From Brevibacillus sp042683565 (GTDB lineage Bacteria; Bacillota; Bacilli; Brevibacillales; Brevibacillaceae), in NCBI RefSeq assembly GCF_042683565.1, contig NZ_JBHUJW010000023.1, positions 124,001 through 188,000 on the forward strand: a stretch of 64,000 bases of DNA, written 5' to 3'. Every line of letters begins with the position of its first letter. Position 1 is the first letter of the stretch. A program made the position numbers and the translations under genes. Shown piece by piece: positions 32,940 through 40,750 of this stretch. The notes beneath the pieces were generated by a model that was not told the origin of the DNA, ran no database searches, and worked only from the letters and a program-made list of their open reading frames with translations.

Positions 32940-33154
32940 TTAAACAAGCGAAATAGATAGGTCAAAAGCGACAGCACGATACTGATAACGATGCAGGTGA
33001 CGACAGGAAAGTAAAACTTTACGTTTTCTTTTTCAACCACGATGTCGCCCGGCAGCCGACCCAGCGGCAAAAACCTGCCGCCGATCTGCCACACTAGCCC
33101 GATCACAATCAGTACGGCACCGCCGATGACGAGAAGTTTGGCTATCGGATTCAC
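32936..33154 (-). CDS. DUF2905 family two-helix membrane protein
   Basis: 72-residue protein with two hydrophobic helices (LLVIGGAVLIVIGLVWQIG, about 7-25, and FPVVTCIVISIVLSLLTYLF, about 49-68) separated by the conserved GRFLPLGRLPGDIVVEKENV loop, which is the DUF2905 pattern. Function unknown. The GTG start overlaps the ruvB stop in GTGA, with GGGAGATG upstream, so it is translationally coupled to ruvB; DUF2905 genes are commonly found after ruvB in Firmicutes. The operon terminator overlaps its stop. Confidence 0.88.
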   Translation of the reverse strand: MNPIAKLLVIGGAVLIVIGLVWQIGGRFLPLGRLPGDIVVEKENVKFYFPVVTCIVISIVLSLLTYLFRLFK

Positions 33155-34149
33155 GCTTTCATCTCCCTGCCAAAATGCTGGTACGCGCTGGGGGTCAAGA
33201 CCCGGCCCCGCGGGGTGCGCTGCATGAAGCCAATCTGCATCAGGTACGGCTCGCAGACATCCTCGATCGTTTGCGACTCTTCGCCGATCGTCGCCGCGAT
33301 GGTGTCCAGACCGACGGGACCGCCGTCGAAGCGCTCGATGATGGCGAGGAGCAGCTTGTGGTCGATGTGGTCGAGGCCGCACGCGTCCACCTGCAGCCGC
33401 TCCAGCGCTTCCTTGGCGATCTCGGTCGTGATGACGCCCTCACCTTTGACCTGCGCGAAGTCCCGCACCCGCTTGAGCAGCCGGTTCGCGACGCGCGGGG
33501 TGCCTCTGGAGCGCTTGGCGATCTCCTCGGCGCCGCCTTCCCGGATCACGACTTGCAAAATATCCGCCGCCCGGGTGACGATAAACGCCAGTTCAGGAAC
33601 CGTGTAAAACTCCAGCCGATTAACGACGCCGAACCGGTCGCGCAGAGGGGCAGACAGCATGCCGGCGCGGGTCGTCGCTCCGACCAGGGTAAACGGCGGC
33701 AAGTCGAGCCGCACGCTGCGCGCGCTGGGGCCTTTGCCGATGATGATGTCCAGCGCGAAGTCTTCCATGGCCGGGTAGAGCACTTCCTCCACACTGCGGT
33801 TCAGCCTGTGAATCTCGTCGATAAACAGGACATCCCCTTCCTGCAGGTTCGTCAGGATCGCCGCCAGATCGCCCGGCCTCTCGATGGCAGGGCCGGACGT
33901 CGTGCGAATGTTGACGCCCAGCTCGTTTGCGATGATTTGCGACAGCGTCGTTTTGCCGAGGCCCGGCGGACCGTACAGCAAGACGTGATCGAGCGATTCC
34001 TTGCGCATCTTGGCAGCCTCGATAAAAATCTTCAGGTTTTCCTTGACGTGCTGCTGCCCGATGTATTCGTTCAAATAGCGAGGACGCAGACTCAGCTCCG
34101 CCGCATCTTCTTCCCAGTCCATCTGCGTTGTAATGATTCGCTGATCCAC
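33151..34149 (-). CDS. ruvB: Holliday junction branch migration ATPase RuvB
   Basis: 332-residue AAA+ motor that with RuvA drives Holliday junction migration. Walker A GPPGLGKTTLSQIIA (about 60-74), Walker B DVLFIDEIHRLN, sensor 1 VGATTRAG, the arginine-finger region APLRDRFGV, and the C-terminal winged helix with IGFMQRTPRGRVLT are visible. The GTG start follows GAGGGGGT and is four bases after the ruvA stop. Confidence 0.97.
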   Translation of the reverse strand: MDQRIITTQMDWEEDAAELSLRPRYLNEYIGQQHVKENLKIFIEAAKMRKESLDHVLLYGPPGLGKTTLSQIIANELGVNIRTTSGPAIERPGDLAAILTNLQEGDVLFIDEIHRLNRSVEEVLYPAMEDFALDIIIGKGPSARSVRLDLPPFTLVGATTRAGMLSAPLRDRFGVVNRLEFYTVPELAFIVTRAADILQVVIREGGAEEIAKRSRGTPRVANRLLKRVRDFAQVKGEGVITTEIAKEALERLQVDACGLDHIDHKLLLAIIERFDGGPVGLDTIAATIGEESQTIEDVCEPYLMQIGFMQRTPRGRVLTPSAYQHFGREMKA

Positions 34150-34153
34150 AGTC

Positions 34154-34771
34154 CTACCCCCTCATGAGCAAAGCGAGTCCTTGCTTGATAAGCTTCTCCA
34201 CGCCATCGCCTTCCCTGGACTTTTCGGCCAGCGCATTTCTGATTTTTTGCAGCTCGCCGTCGGAATAGCCCAGAGCAGTCAAGGCTTCCAGCGCTTCGTT
34301 CAGCGACGACACGGCCTCTTCCCCGGCAGTCAGATCGCCGGCAGCGACCGTGAAAATCGCAGACGGCGTGTACCCTGCCAGCTTATCCTTCAGATCGATA
34401 ATAATCCGCTGCGCGGTCTTCTTGCCGATGCCTGGAAACTTCGTCAAGTACGTCACGTTTTCCTGTTGGACCGCCATGACGAGCTGCTCCGGTGTCGCCG
34501 CTGCGAGGATCGCCAGCGCGCCTTTCGGGCCGATGCCGTTTACATCCAGCAGCTTGCGGAACAGGTCGCGTTCGTCCCGGGTGGCAAAGCCGTAGAGCAG
34601 AATCGCGTCTTCGCGCACGTGATGATGCGTGTACAGCTTTGTCCGGCTGCCCTCGTAGCGGACGAACTGGTACGGATTGGGACAAAACAGGCGGTAGCCG
34701 ATGCCCCCCGTCTCTATGACGATGTATTCGGAATCAAGGTAGCACAAGGTCCCTTCTACAAAATCAATCAT
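34154..34771 (-). CDS. ruvA: Holliday junction branch migration complex subunit RuvA
   Basis: 205-residue tetrameric junction-binding protein. N-terminal OB fold (MIDFVEGTLCYLDSEYIVIE), two helix-hairpin-helix motifs (LLDVNGIGPKGALAIL and FPGIGKKTAQRIIIDLKDKL) and a C-terminal RuvB-contact domain (about 155-205; ALTALGYSDGELQKI). Its ATG overlaps the ruvC stop codon (ATGA), indicating tight coupling. Confidence 0.96.
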   Translation of the reverse strand: MIDFVEGTLCYLDSEYIVIETGGIGYRLFCPNPYQFVRYEGSRTKLYTHHHVREDAILLYGFATRDERDLFRKLLDVNGIGPKGALAILAAATPEQLVMAVQQENVTYLTKFPGIGKKTAQRIIIDLKDKLAGYTPSAIFTVAAGDLTAGEEAVSSLNEALEALTALGYSDGELQKIRNALAEKSREGDGVEKLIKQGLALLMRG

Positions 34772-35268
34772 TTCTGAACTCCTTCCGAAATGGAAATAAA
34801 CGCGCGGAACTGTGCATGCGTAATGGCAATTCCCAACGCATCCGCCACATCGTCAGGCTTCGGCACTTCCTTTAGCCGCAGAAGCAGCTTCGTCATTTCC
34901 TGAATCTGTTTTTTTTCGGCTCCGCCCCAGCCGGTCACTGCCTGCTTGACCTGCATCGGCGTGTACTCGTACACAGGCACGCCTGCGAGTTCTGCCGCGA
35001 GCAGGATCACGCCGCGCGCCTGCCCTACCGTGAACGCCGTCGTCACGTTTTTGTTGAAGAACAGCTTTTCCACGGACATTTCATCGGGACGATACGTCTC
35101 GATCAGGCTTTGCATAGCTTCAAAGATTTGCTTGAGCCGCAGAGGAACCGGCAAGCCTGCCTCTGTCTGAATGCTTCCGTACTGGACGGGGCGAAGCTGG
35201 CTCCCCTGTTTATCCAACACCCCAAACCCTACGATCGCAATGCCGGGGTCAATTCCCAAGATGCGCAT
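34768..35268 (-). CDS. ruvC: crossover junction endodeoxyribonuclease RuvC
   Basis: 166-residue RNase H-fold resolvase that cuts Holliday junctions. The four acidic catalytic residues can be placed: Asp7 in LGIDPG, Glu67 in MSVEKLFFNKN, and Asp140 and Asp143 in PKPDDVADALGIAITH. The ATG at 35268 follows GGAGAGTTGG. First gene of ruvC-ruvA-ruvB-DUF2905. B. subtilis has no RuvC and uses RecU, so its presence helps separate this genome from Bacillus sensu stricto. Confidence 0.96.
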   Translation of the reverse strand: MRILGIDPGIAIVGFGVLDKQGSQLRPVQYGSIQTEAGLPVPLRLKQIFEAMQSLIETYRPDEMSVEKLFFNKNVTTAFTVGQARGVILLAAELAGVPVYEYTPMQVKQAVTGWGGAEKKQIQEMTKLLLRLKEVPKPDDVADALGIAITHAQFRAFISISEGVQK

Positions 35269-35364
35269 GGCCAACTCTCCATGTATGTATTCTATCTTCT
35301 ACTGTATCACAAAGCGCCCGAAAAGCGAACATGCATTTCCATTCAAGCGGCCGTCCCGGGCGAA

Positions 35365-35398
35365 AAATGAAGAACCCGCTCCCTGTTGCGAGAGCGGG
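35365..35398 (-). terminator. terminator after the 63-aa gene
   Basis: CCCGCTC / GAGCGGG stem (35398-35392, 35381-35375) followed on the minus strand by TTCTTCATTTTT. Confidence 0.7.
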
Positions 35399-35416
35399 CC
35401 ATACGGTGTCTTCGCC

Positions 35417-35608
35417 TTAGTGTTTGTTCAGTCCCTGCAAATCCGACACATCGTGCTGCATGTGGGCGTACTCATCCACGCCGCTCTGCATCTGCTCATT
35501 GATCCTGTTGATCTGCTGGAAATTGAGCTTGTTGTGTCCCTGATTCAATTGAACGTACAAACGCTGGTGGAACTGGTCTTTGTAGCTACCTCTAGGCATC
35601 GAAGACAT
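35417..35608 (-). CDS. small hypothetical protein (63 aa)
   Basis: 63-residue hydrophilic protein rich in Gln, Asn, His and Met (YKDQFHQRLYVQLNQGHNKL, then INEQMQSGVDEYAHMQHDVS). No cysteine or membrane segment; it probably forms one or two helices. The ATG at 35608 has AAGGAGGAG upstream and a terminator follows the stop, so it looks like a real monocistronic gene. It is divergent from the secreted protein gene at 35741. Family not recognised. Confidence 0.7.
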   Translation of the reverse strand: MSSMPRGSYKDQFHQRLYVQLNQGHNKLNFQQINRINEQMQSGVDEYAHMQHDVSDLQGLNKH

Positions 35609-35740
35609 GCTAAAAGACTCCTCCTTCAAAGTTCACCGTATGCCCTCAGTATGGCAAAACCGCGCTCCGGTTATCATGCCAAGATTTACTCGTCGATTGT
35701 TTCATCCGGTGGAGACACTATCAGGGTGGAGGTGACCGAC

Positions 35741-36826
35741 TTGCAAATGGTCAGGCTGTGCTTGCTCCAAGCCATCTGGCTGGCTGCCCTGTTCCTGTGT
35801 TCAGAGGGCAATGCGGAAGCGAAGACAGAAAACGATATTCTCATCTCTGTATCGGTGTCACCGGATGCCAGATTCGTCTCGACTCTGGAATTTTCTGATT
35901 CGCATTCGCTCATCCGCGAGTTGAACCGCACTCCTACGATTCCTGCCAGCTTTTCGCCAGATTGGACGCGCGCCCGGATCAAAGCCGGGAACCGCGATCT
36001 CGCCTTCGATTACATGGACAGGCTGCTTGATCCGAAAAAATCGCGCCAATACCTTCTGTCGCAGTCCCTTAGCGCAAAACTGGAGGAACTGGTGCAAACC
36101 GTGGAGAAAGCCCACTATGGCAAGGCGATTCACTGGGAGAAGGTCAAGCACTCGTTTGGCAGGATGAAGTACGCGACCGTGATCGACCTGGAGACGGGAG
36201 AACGCTTTAACGTCCAGCGCAGAGCCGGCAGCCGGCACGCCGATGTCCAGCCGCTGACTCGCAGCGACACACAGATCATGAAGCATATTTACCAGGGAAA
36301 ATGGAGCTGGAAGCGGCGAGCGATTCTCGTCGAGGTGGACGGTATCTACTACGCAGCATCCATGCACGGCATGCCGCACGGGGCCGGAGCCATCCAGGGC
36401 AACGACTTTCCCGGCCACTTTTGCATCCATTTCACGGGCAGCTCTACTCATCTTCGCAAGGAGCCTGATCCCAGCCACAGCCTGATGATCCTGAAGGCAG
36501 CGGGCGCTTTGCCGCACAAAATTTTGGAAGCTGGCCCAAAAGAGTTGGTCGGCTACTTTCTGACCTCCCTCAACGAGCATGACAGCCATTCGCTGCGCAT
36601 GATGACAGACGCCTCCCGCTTGCCGGCCGGGCTTGGGGACATCGAATCGGTGCGAAAGCCCGAAGACATCTCCTCCCCGTCTGCGGACTTGTTTATGGTG
36701 GAGATCCCTGTCCGGGTTGACTACTCGCTGCGCTCCGGCGGTCAACGCTCCGGGCGCTGTCGCTTTCTGCTGCTGCGCTCTGCCCCCTGGGAGCGTTGGC
36801 GAATCGTCGATGTCGTCCTACCGTAA
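35741..36826 (+). CDS. uncharacterised secreted protein with conserved GHFCIHF...TH motif
   Basis: 361-residue protein with a Sec signal peptide (LCLLQAIWLAALFLCSEGNA, cleavage near residue 27). The N-terminal part (about 40-125) is helical and unrecognised. A central domain (about 140-255) contains FNVQRRAGSRHADVQPLT, WKRRAILVEVDG, ASMHGMPHGAGAI and the compact His/Cys cluster GHFCIHFTGSSTH (H226, C228, H230, H237), which looks like a metal or catalytic site. The C-terminal region (about 260-361) resembles a small alpha+beta stability domain. The start is TTG with GGAGGTGA five bases upstream. Possibly a cell-wall enzyme; it does not carry the canonical YkuD or D,D-peptidase motifs. Confidence 0.8.
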   Translation: MQMVRLCLLQAIWLAALFLCSEGNAEAKTENDILISVSVSPDARFVSTLEFSDSHSLIRELNRTPTIPASFSPDWTRARIKAGNRDLAFDYMDRLLDPKKSRQYLLSQSLSAKLEELVQTVEKAHYGKAIHWEKVKHSFGRMKYATVIDLETGERFNVQRRAGSRHADVQPLTRSDTQIMKHIYQGKWSWKRRAILVEVDGIYYAASMHGMPHGAGAIQGNDFPGHFCIHFTGSSTHLRKEPDPSHSLMILKAAGALPHKILEAGPKELVGYFLTSLNEHDSHSLRMMTDASRLPAGLGDIESVRKPEDISSPSADLFMVEIPVRVDYSLRSGGQRSGRCRFLLLRSAPWERWRIVDVVLP

Positions 36827-36829
36827 GAC

Positions 36830-36863
36830 AAAACAGGCTGTCCGCATCGGCAGCCTGTTTTTC
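36830..36863 (+). terminator. terminator after the secreted protein gene
   Basis: AAACAGGCTG / CAGCCTGTTT (36831-36840, 36851-36860) with a ten-base loop, followed by TT on plus; directly after the stop codon and before the convergent bofC end. Confidence 0.85.
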
Positions 36864-36879
36864 TCATTCGTGGGCACAG

Positions 36880-37452
36880 TCACTCTGCATTCAATTGAAA
36901 TTCTCCATAGGTGGACAGCACGCTGTTGTACTCGGCCAGATCCCGCACTCGGATGCCGCGCTTCAAGTTCTCCACTTCCTCCTTGGGCAGGCTCGCTTCC
37001 ATCTTGGCCGTGTCGATCCGGTAAAAGGTCTGCACGACTTCATGGTCTGCCGGAAGGCCGTGAAACAGCGTGAGCGTCCCGTCAGCGGACAGGCCGAAGT
37101 GGCCGTTTTCCTTGCACTCCGGCGAAATGTCGTTTTCCCGTTTCATCAGGATCATTTTCGTCGCATCTGCTGCGACAATTTCCCAGCCTTTGTAATCTGC
37201 CATCGCATCGGCAAGATGATTGAGAGCGACCGGTTTGTGTTCTTCATCCCGCACTCCGCACAAATAGCTGCGAGCGAGCACGAATTCGTAGGATTTTCCT
37301 GCAGCCTCCAGCGGTTGGCCACTTCCGCCCGCGAGCAGCTGCTTGAGTGCGGCCGACTCTTTGCCGCTGTTTTGCGTAAAGACGACGCCAGCAATCAGTC
37401 CCGTCAGCAGGGCAAGCACCCAAGACGCAACCACCATCCATTTTTTGTTCAT
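36880..37452 (-). CDS. bofC: BofC, forespore regulator of the sigma-K checkpoint
   Basis: 190-residue protein matching the bypass-of-forespore C family, which in B. subtilis is made in the forespore, exported to the intermembrane space and restrains SpoIVB-triggered activation of pro-sigma-K processing. An N-terminal hydrophobic helix (WMVVASWVLALLTGLIAGVV) is followed by the BofC N-terminal domain and the C-terminal domain with ISPECKENGHFGLSADGTL, LPADHEVVQTFYRID and IRVRDLAEYNSVLSTYGEF. Start ambiguous: ATG at 37452 (AAGGGG 12 bases upstream) or GTG at 37470. The checkpoint targets SpoIVFA/SpoIVFB are also in this window. Confidence 0.9.
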   Translation of the reverse strand: MNKKWMVVASWVLALLTGLIAGVVFTQNSGKESAALKQLLAGGSGQPLEAAGKSYEFVLARSYLCGVRDEEHKPVALNHLADAMADYKGWEIVAADATKMILMKRENDISPECKENGHFGLSADGTLTLFHGLPADHEVVQTFYRIDTAKMEASLPKEEVENLKRGIRVRDLAEYNSVLSTYGEFQLNAE

Positions 37453-37538
37453 GATCCGATTGAACCCCTTCACTAGCCTTTTCTTCCTATTCTCGCCAGA
37501 AAACGGGGTCTGCATACCTGAACTCTCAAGATTCGTAA

Positions 37539-37566
37539 TTTACTACAAATTTACAAGGAATATCTA
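37539..37566 (+). promoter_or_regulatory. Pho-box-like direct repeats upstream of the cyclic-nucleotide phosphodiesterase gene
   Basis: TTTACT (37539-37544), TTTACA (37550-37555) and a weaker TATCTA (37561-37566) are spaced exactly 11 bases apart, the period of PhoP binding repeats (TTAACA-like) in Bacilli. A TATAAT is at 37615-37620 but is too close to the ribosome site to be a normal -10. Suggestive only. Confidence 0.3.
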
Positions 37567-37639
37567 CCAAACCCGGATTTTTAATGATAAACTTATTTTG
37601 CTCGGTTATTATTGTATAATTATGGAGGTAATCCGAAAC

Positions 37640-39628
37640 ATGAAAAAAGCAAACAAGCAAATGCTGGCTGCATGTCTGCTCAGCACATCCTTGGTTGTTA
37701 GCGCACTCACCTTCCCTCTCACCCCTGTCAGCGCTCAAACCAATCCCTCTCTCAAGCTGCGCCTGCTCGAAACGACTGACATCCACACCAATATCGTCAA
37801 TTACGACTATTATCAGGACAAGTCCACCGACGAATTCGGCCTCGCCAAAACCGCTACCCTGATCAAAAAGGCGCGCGAAGAAGTCACCAACAGCATGCTG
37901 TTCGACAACGGCGACCTGATCCAGGGCAACCCCCTCGGAGACTACGTAGCGAAAATCGATCCGCTCAAAGACGGCGAAACCCATCCGGTTTACAAGGCGC
38001 TGAACCTGCTCGGCTACGATCTGGGCAACATCGGAAACCACGAATTCAACTTCGGCCTCGAACATCTCGAGCGCAGCATCAAAGGCGCAAACTTCCCTTA
38101 CGTCAACGCGAACGTCTACGTCGATGACAAAGACAACAACCCGGCCAACGACAAAAACCTGTTCACGCCATACCAAATCCTCGAACGTACCTTCAAGGAC
38201 GAGAGCGGCAAGGACGTAAAACTGAAAGTCGGCGTAATCGGTTTCGTTCCGCCGCAAATCATGCAATGGGACAAGAATAACCTGGAAGGCAAAGTCATCG
38301 CGAAAGACATTCTGGAAACCGCCAAAAAATACGTGCCGGAAATCAAAGCGAAAGGCGCTGACATCGTCGTAGCGGTCGCTCACTCCGGACTGGGTCCGGT
38401 AGAAGCAGCCGCCAACCTGGAAAACGCCACCTACCAGCTTAGCAAGGTAGAAGGAATCGACGCCATCCTGTTCGGCCACTCCCACCTTGTGTTCCCAGGC
38501 CCTGGCTTTGAAAATATCGAAGGCGTAGACAGCACAAAAGGTCTCATCAACGGCAAACCGGCTGTCATGCCAGGCTACTGGGGCAACAACCTGGGCGTAG
38601 TCGACCTGACCCTGACGCAGGAAAACGGCAAGTGGAAAGTGGCTGAAGCGGCGACCAAAGCAGTTCCGATTTACGATTCCAAAAACAAAGTTGCCCTGAC
38701 CGGTGTAGATCAAGCCATCGTCGACGCCGTGAAGGAAGATCACGACCATACCGTGGAATGGGTGCGCTCCGCCGTAGGCACCACCACATCCCCTATCTTC
38801 AGCTACTTCGCCTTGGTGCAGGACGATCCATCCATCCAGATCGTGACCAACGCGCAGAAATGGTATGTGGAGAAAAACATTCAAGGTACGGAATACGAAG
38901 GCATCCCGGTCCTGTCCGCAGGCGCTCCGTTCAAGGCAGGCGGCCGCAACGGCGCAAGCTACTACACCAATATCCCGGCTGGCACCATCGCCATCAAAAA
39001 CGTTTCCGACCTGTACATCTATCCGAACACGCTGAAAGCTGTGCTGGTGAACGGTTCCCAGCTGAAAGAATGGCTGGAACGCTCCGCCGGACAGTTCAAC
39101 CAGATCGACGTGAACAAGACAGACGAACAAGCGCTGGTAAATGAAGCGTTCCCGACGTACAACTTCGACGTCATCGATGGCGTGACTTACCAGATCGACG
39201 TCACACAACCGTCCCGCTATGCAATTGACGGCAAGCTGGCGGACGAAAAAGCGAGCCGCATCAAAAACCTGTCCTACAACGGCAAGCCTGTGAAACCGGA
39301 AGACAAGTTCATCGTCGTGACCAACAACTATCGCGCAGGCGGCGGCGGAAACTTCCCGGGTCTGGACGGCAAAAACATCGTGATCGACTCTCCGGATGAA
39401 AACCGTCAAGTGGTGATCGACTACATCCTGAGCGAAAAAACGATCAACCCGGCCGCTGACCAAAACTGGTCCTTCGCGCCGATCAACGCCAAAGTGAACG
39501 TCACCTTCACAACGTCTCCGGAGGCCAAACCTTTTGCAGAGAAAATGTCCAAGCTGAAATACATCAGCACGCTGGATTCGGGCTTTGCGAAATTCAGCAT
39601 CGACCTTTCCAAACCGGCATCCAAATAA
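37640..39628 (+). CDS. secreted 2',3'-cyclic-nucleotide 2'-phosphodiesterase/3'-nucleotidase
   Basis: 662-residue exported metallophosphoesterase of the 5'-nucleotidase/CpdB superfamily, releasing phosphate and nucleosides from 2',3'-cyclic nucleotides and 3'-nucleotides outside the cell. The signal peptide (about 1-32) ends TPVSAQ. The metal-binding motifs appear in order: LLETTDIHTN, MLFDNGDLIQGNPLG, IGNHEFNFGLEHL, VVAVAHSGLG, ILFGHSHLVFPG. The C-terminal substrate domain has APFKAGGRNGASYYTN and DLYIYPNTLKAV. No sortase or S-layer anchor, so it may be freely secreted. The ATG follows GGAGGTAATCCGAAAC. Plus-strand single gene with its own terminator. Confidence 0.92.
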   Translation: MKKANKQMLAACLLSTSLVVSALTFPLTPVSAQTNPSLKLRLLETTDIHTNIVNYDYYQDKSTDEFGLAKTATLIKKAREEVTNSMLFDNGDLIQGNPLGDYVAKIDPLKDGETHPVYKALNLLGYDLGNIGNHEFNFGLEHLERSIKGANFPYVNANVYVDDKDNNPANDKNLFTPYQILERTFKDESGKDVKLKVGVIGFVPPQIMQWDKNNLEGKVIAKDILETAKKYVPEIKAKGADIVVAVAHSGLGPVEAAANLENATYQLSKVEGIDAILFGHSHLVFPGPGFENIEGVDSTKGLINGKPAVMPGYWGNNLGVVDLTLTQENGKWKVAEAATKAVPIYDSKNKVALTGVDQAIVDAVKEDHDHTVEWVRSAVGTTTSPIFSYFALVQDDPSIQIVTNAQKWYVEKNIQGTEYEGIPVLSAGAPFKAGGRNGASYYTNIPAGTIAIKNVSDLYIYPNTLKAVLVNGSQLKEWLERSAGQFNQIDVNKTDEQALVNEAFPTYNFDVIDGVTYQIDVTQPSRYAIDGKLADEKASRIKNLSYNGKPVKPEDKFIVVTNNYRAGGGGNFPGLDGKNIVIDSPDENRQVVIDYILSEKTINPAADQNWSFAPINAKVNVTFTTSPEAKPFAEKMSKLKYISTLDSGFAKFSIDLSKPASK

Positions 39629-39631
39629 TGT

Positions 39632-39670
39632 AAAGAAGCTGATGGCATCTTGCCTTCAGCTTCTTTTTTC
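39632..39670 (+). terminator. terminator after the phosphodiesterase gene
   Basis: GAAGCTGA (39635-39642) and TCAGCTTC (39656-39663) form an 8-bp stem followed by TTTTTT. Confidence 0.88.
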
Positions 39671-39710
39671 GTATGTGCGCCGGGATACGCGCCTGTCGGG
39701 GGACCTCTTT

Positions 39711-40739
39711 TCAACCTACAAAATGGTACTGCCCCCATGGCGAGCGTTGAAAAATTTGTTCCCCCGCCTGCAGGAAAGCCTGCCGTTCGTGGAAGAGCCT
39801 TCCTTCCATCTGCACGAGCTGCAGCACGCCGCGCATATGGTATCCGGGCCGATTGCTGTACAGGCCGGTGACTTCCCGCAAAAAGTTGTCCGGGTAGCGC
39901 AGCAGCTGGTGAACCATCCAGATTTGCGTGTCGCTTAAATAGTTGATCTTGCTGTACGCTTCTATCGCTTCGACGAACGAGCCAATCCGGTATTCCTGGA
40001 GGAGGAGCATCCTCGACATCAGCTGCACAAGATCGACCAACTGCACGTCATGACCGACGGTGTCCAGATCGATCAGGTAGCAGCTGCCTCTCGGCGTCAG
40101 CAAAAAGTTATGGCTCGCGACATCCCGGTGAGCCAGCGTCCCTCTCTCCACCGCCGCAAACATTTCCGGCGTCAGCGGCAGCCTGTAAGCAGAATGCAGC
40201 AATTGCTGGCCATCCTGTATGATCGAGGGGCTCATCTGCAGAATGATTTGCTCCAGCTTCGTTTGTGGACCGTTTTGTTCGATTTCCCACGTGATTCGTT
40301 CAAACTGCTCCAGCCTGCTCTCCCATTTGTCCAGAAGCGCCGCCTTCCCTTCATACGCATACGTGTGCGCGACAGGAAACCCTTGCGCCGCCACGTGGAA
40401 ACGGGCAAGCGTCTCTGCGCTTTTCTTCACATCGTATAGAGAAGCATTGTCTGCTTCCCGTCCATCGATCATTTTCATAATCGTGTAATAGCGGTCTTCA
40501 TAGGGAATAACTTTTGCTCCCCCTGCATCGGACACGTATTTGACCGTGTGCAGAAAGCCTCTTTCCCGCAAAGCATCCGAAAGCTGCGTGACCCACATTG
40601 CTTTGTCCAGTTGCTTATAGCCCTTGATGATCCAATGACCCCGGTCGGTCTTGAGCAAATTCACATTTCGTTTCGGTTTTACCGAGTGAATTTGACAGCG
40701 AAATGCTTTTTCAAGAGATGCTATGAGCCCTTTGTTCAT
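39711..40739 (-). CDS. CotS-family spore coat kinase-like protein (YsxE-like)
   Basis: 342-residue protein with the aminoglycoside-phosphotransferase/choline-kinase fold seen in the spore coat proteins CotS, YsxE and YutH. The kinase-like core is visible: LLKTDRGHWIIKGY (N-lobe lysine), LAHRDVASHNFLL (HxDxxxxN catalytic-loop pattern) and CYLIDLDTVGHDVQLVDL (DxD in the metal loop). A substrate is not known, and whether members phosphorylate anything is unclear. The ribosome site is weak, and the ATG lies 11 bases after the stop of the SafA-like gene, suggesting translational coupling. In B. subtilis similar proteins are mother-cell-expressed coat components. Confidence 0.85.
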   Translation of the reverse strand: MNKGLIASLEKAFRCQIHSVKPKRNVNLLKTDRGHWIIKGYKQLDKAMWVTQLSDALRERGFLHTVKYVSDAGGAKVIPYEDRYYTIMKMIDGREADNASLYDVKKSAETLARFHVAAQGFPVAHTYAYEGKAALLDKWESRLEQFERITWEIEQNGPQTKLEQIILQMSPSIIQDGQQLLHSAYRLPLTPEMFAAVERGTLAHRDVASHNFLLTPRGSCYLIDLDTVGHDVQLVDLVQLMSRMLLLQEYRIGSFVEAIEAYSKINYLSDTQIWMVHQLLRYPDNFLREVTGLYSNRPGYHMRGVLQLVQMEGRLFHERQAFLQAGEQIFQRSPWGQYHFVG

Positions 40740-40750
40740 AGCGAAACCGT

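Noticed and set aside
37611..37620. TATAAT immediately before the phosphodiesterase ribosome site as its -10 box
   Set aside because: Transcription would start at or after the Shine-Dalgarno sequence, so it cannot be the functional -10 for this gene as annotated.
37526..39463. Long open frame opposite the phosphodiesterase gene
   Set aside because: Antisense to an intact secreted enzyme; begins in the upstream control region of bofC without a ribosome site.
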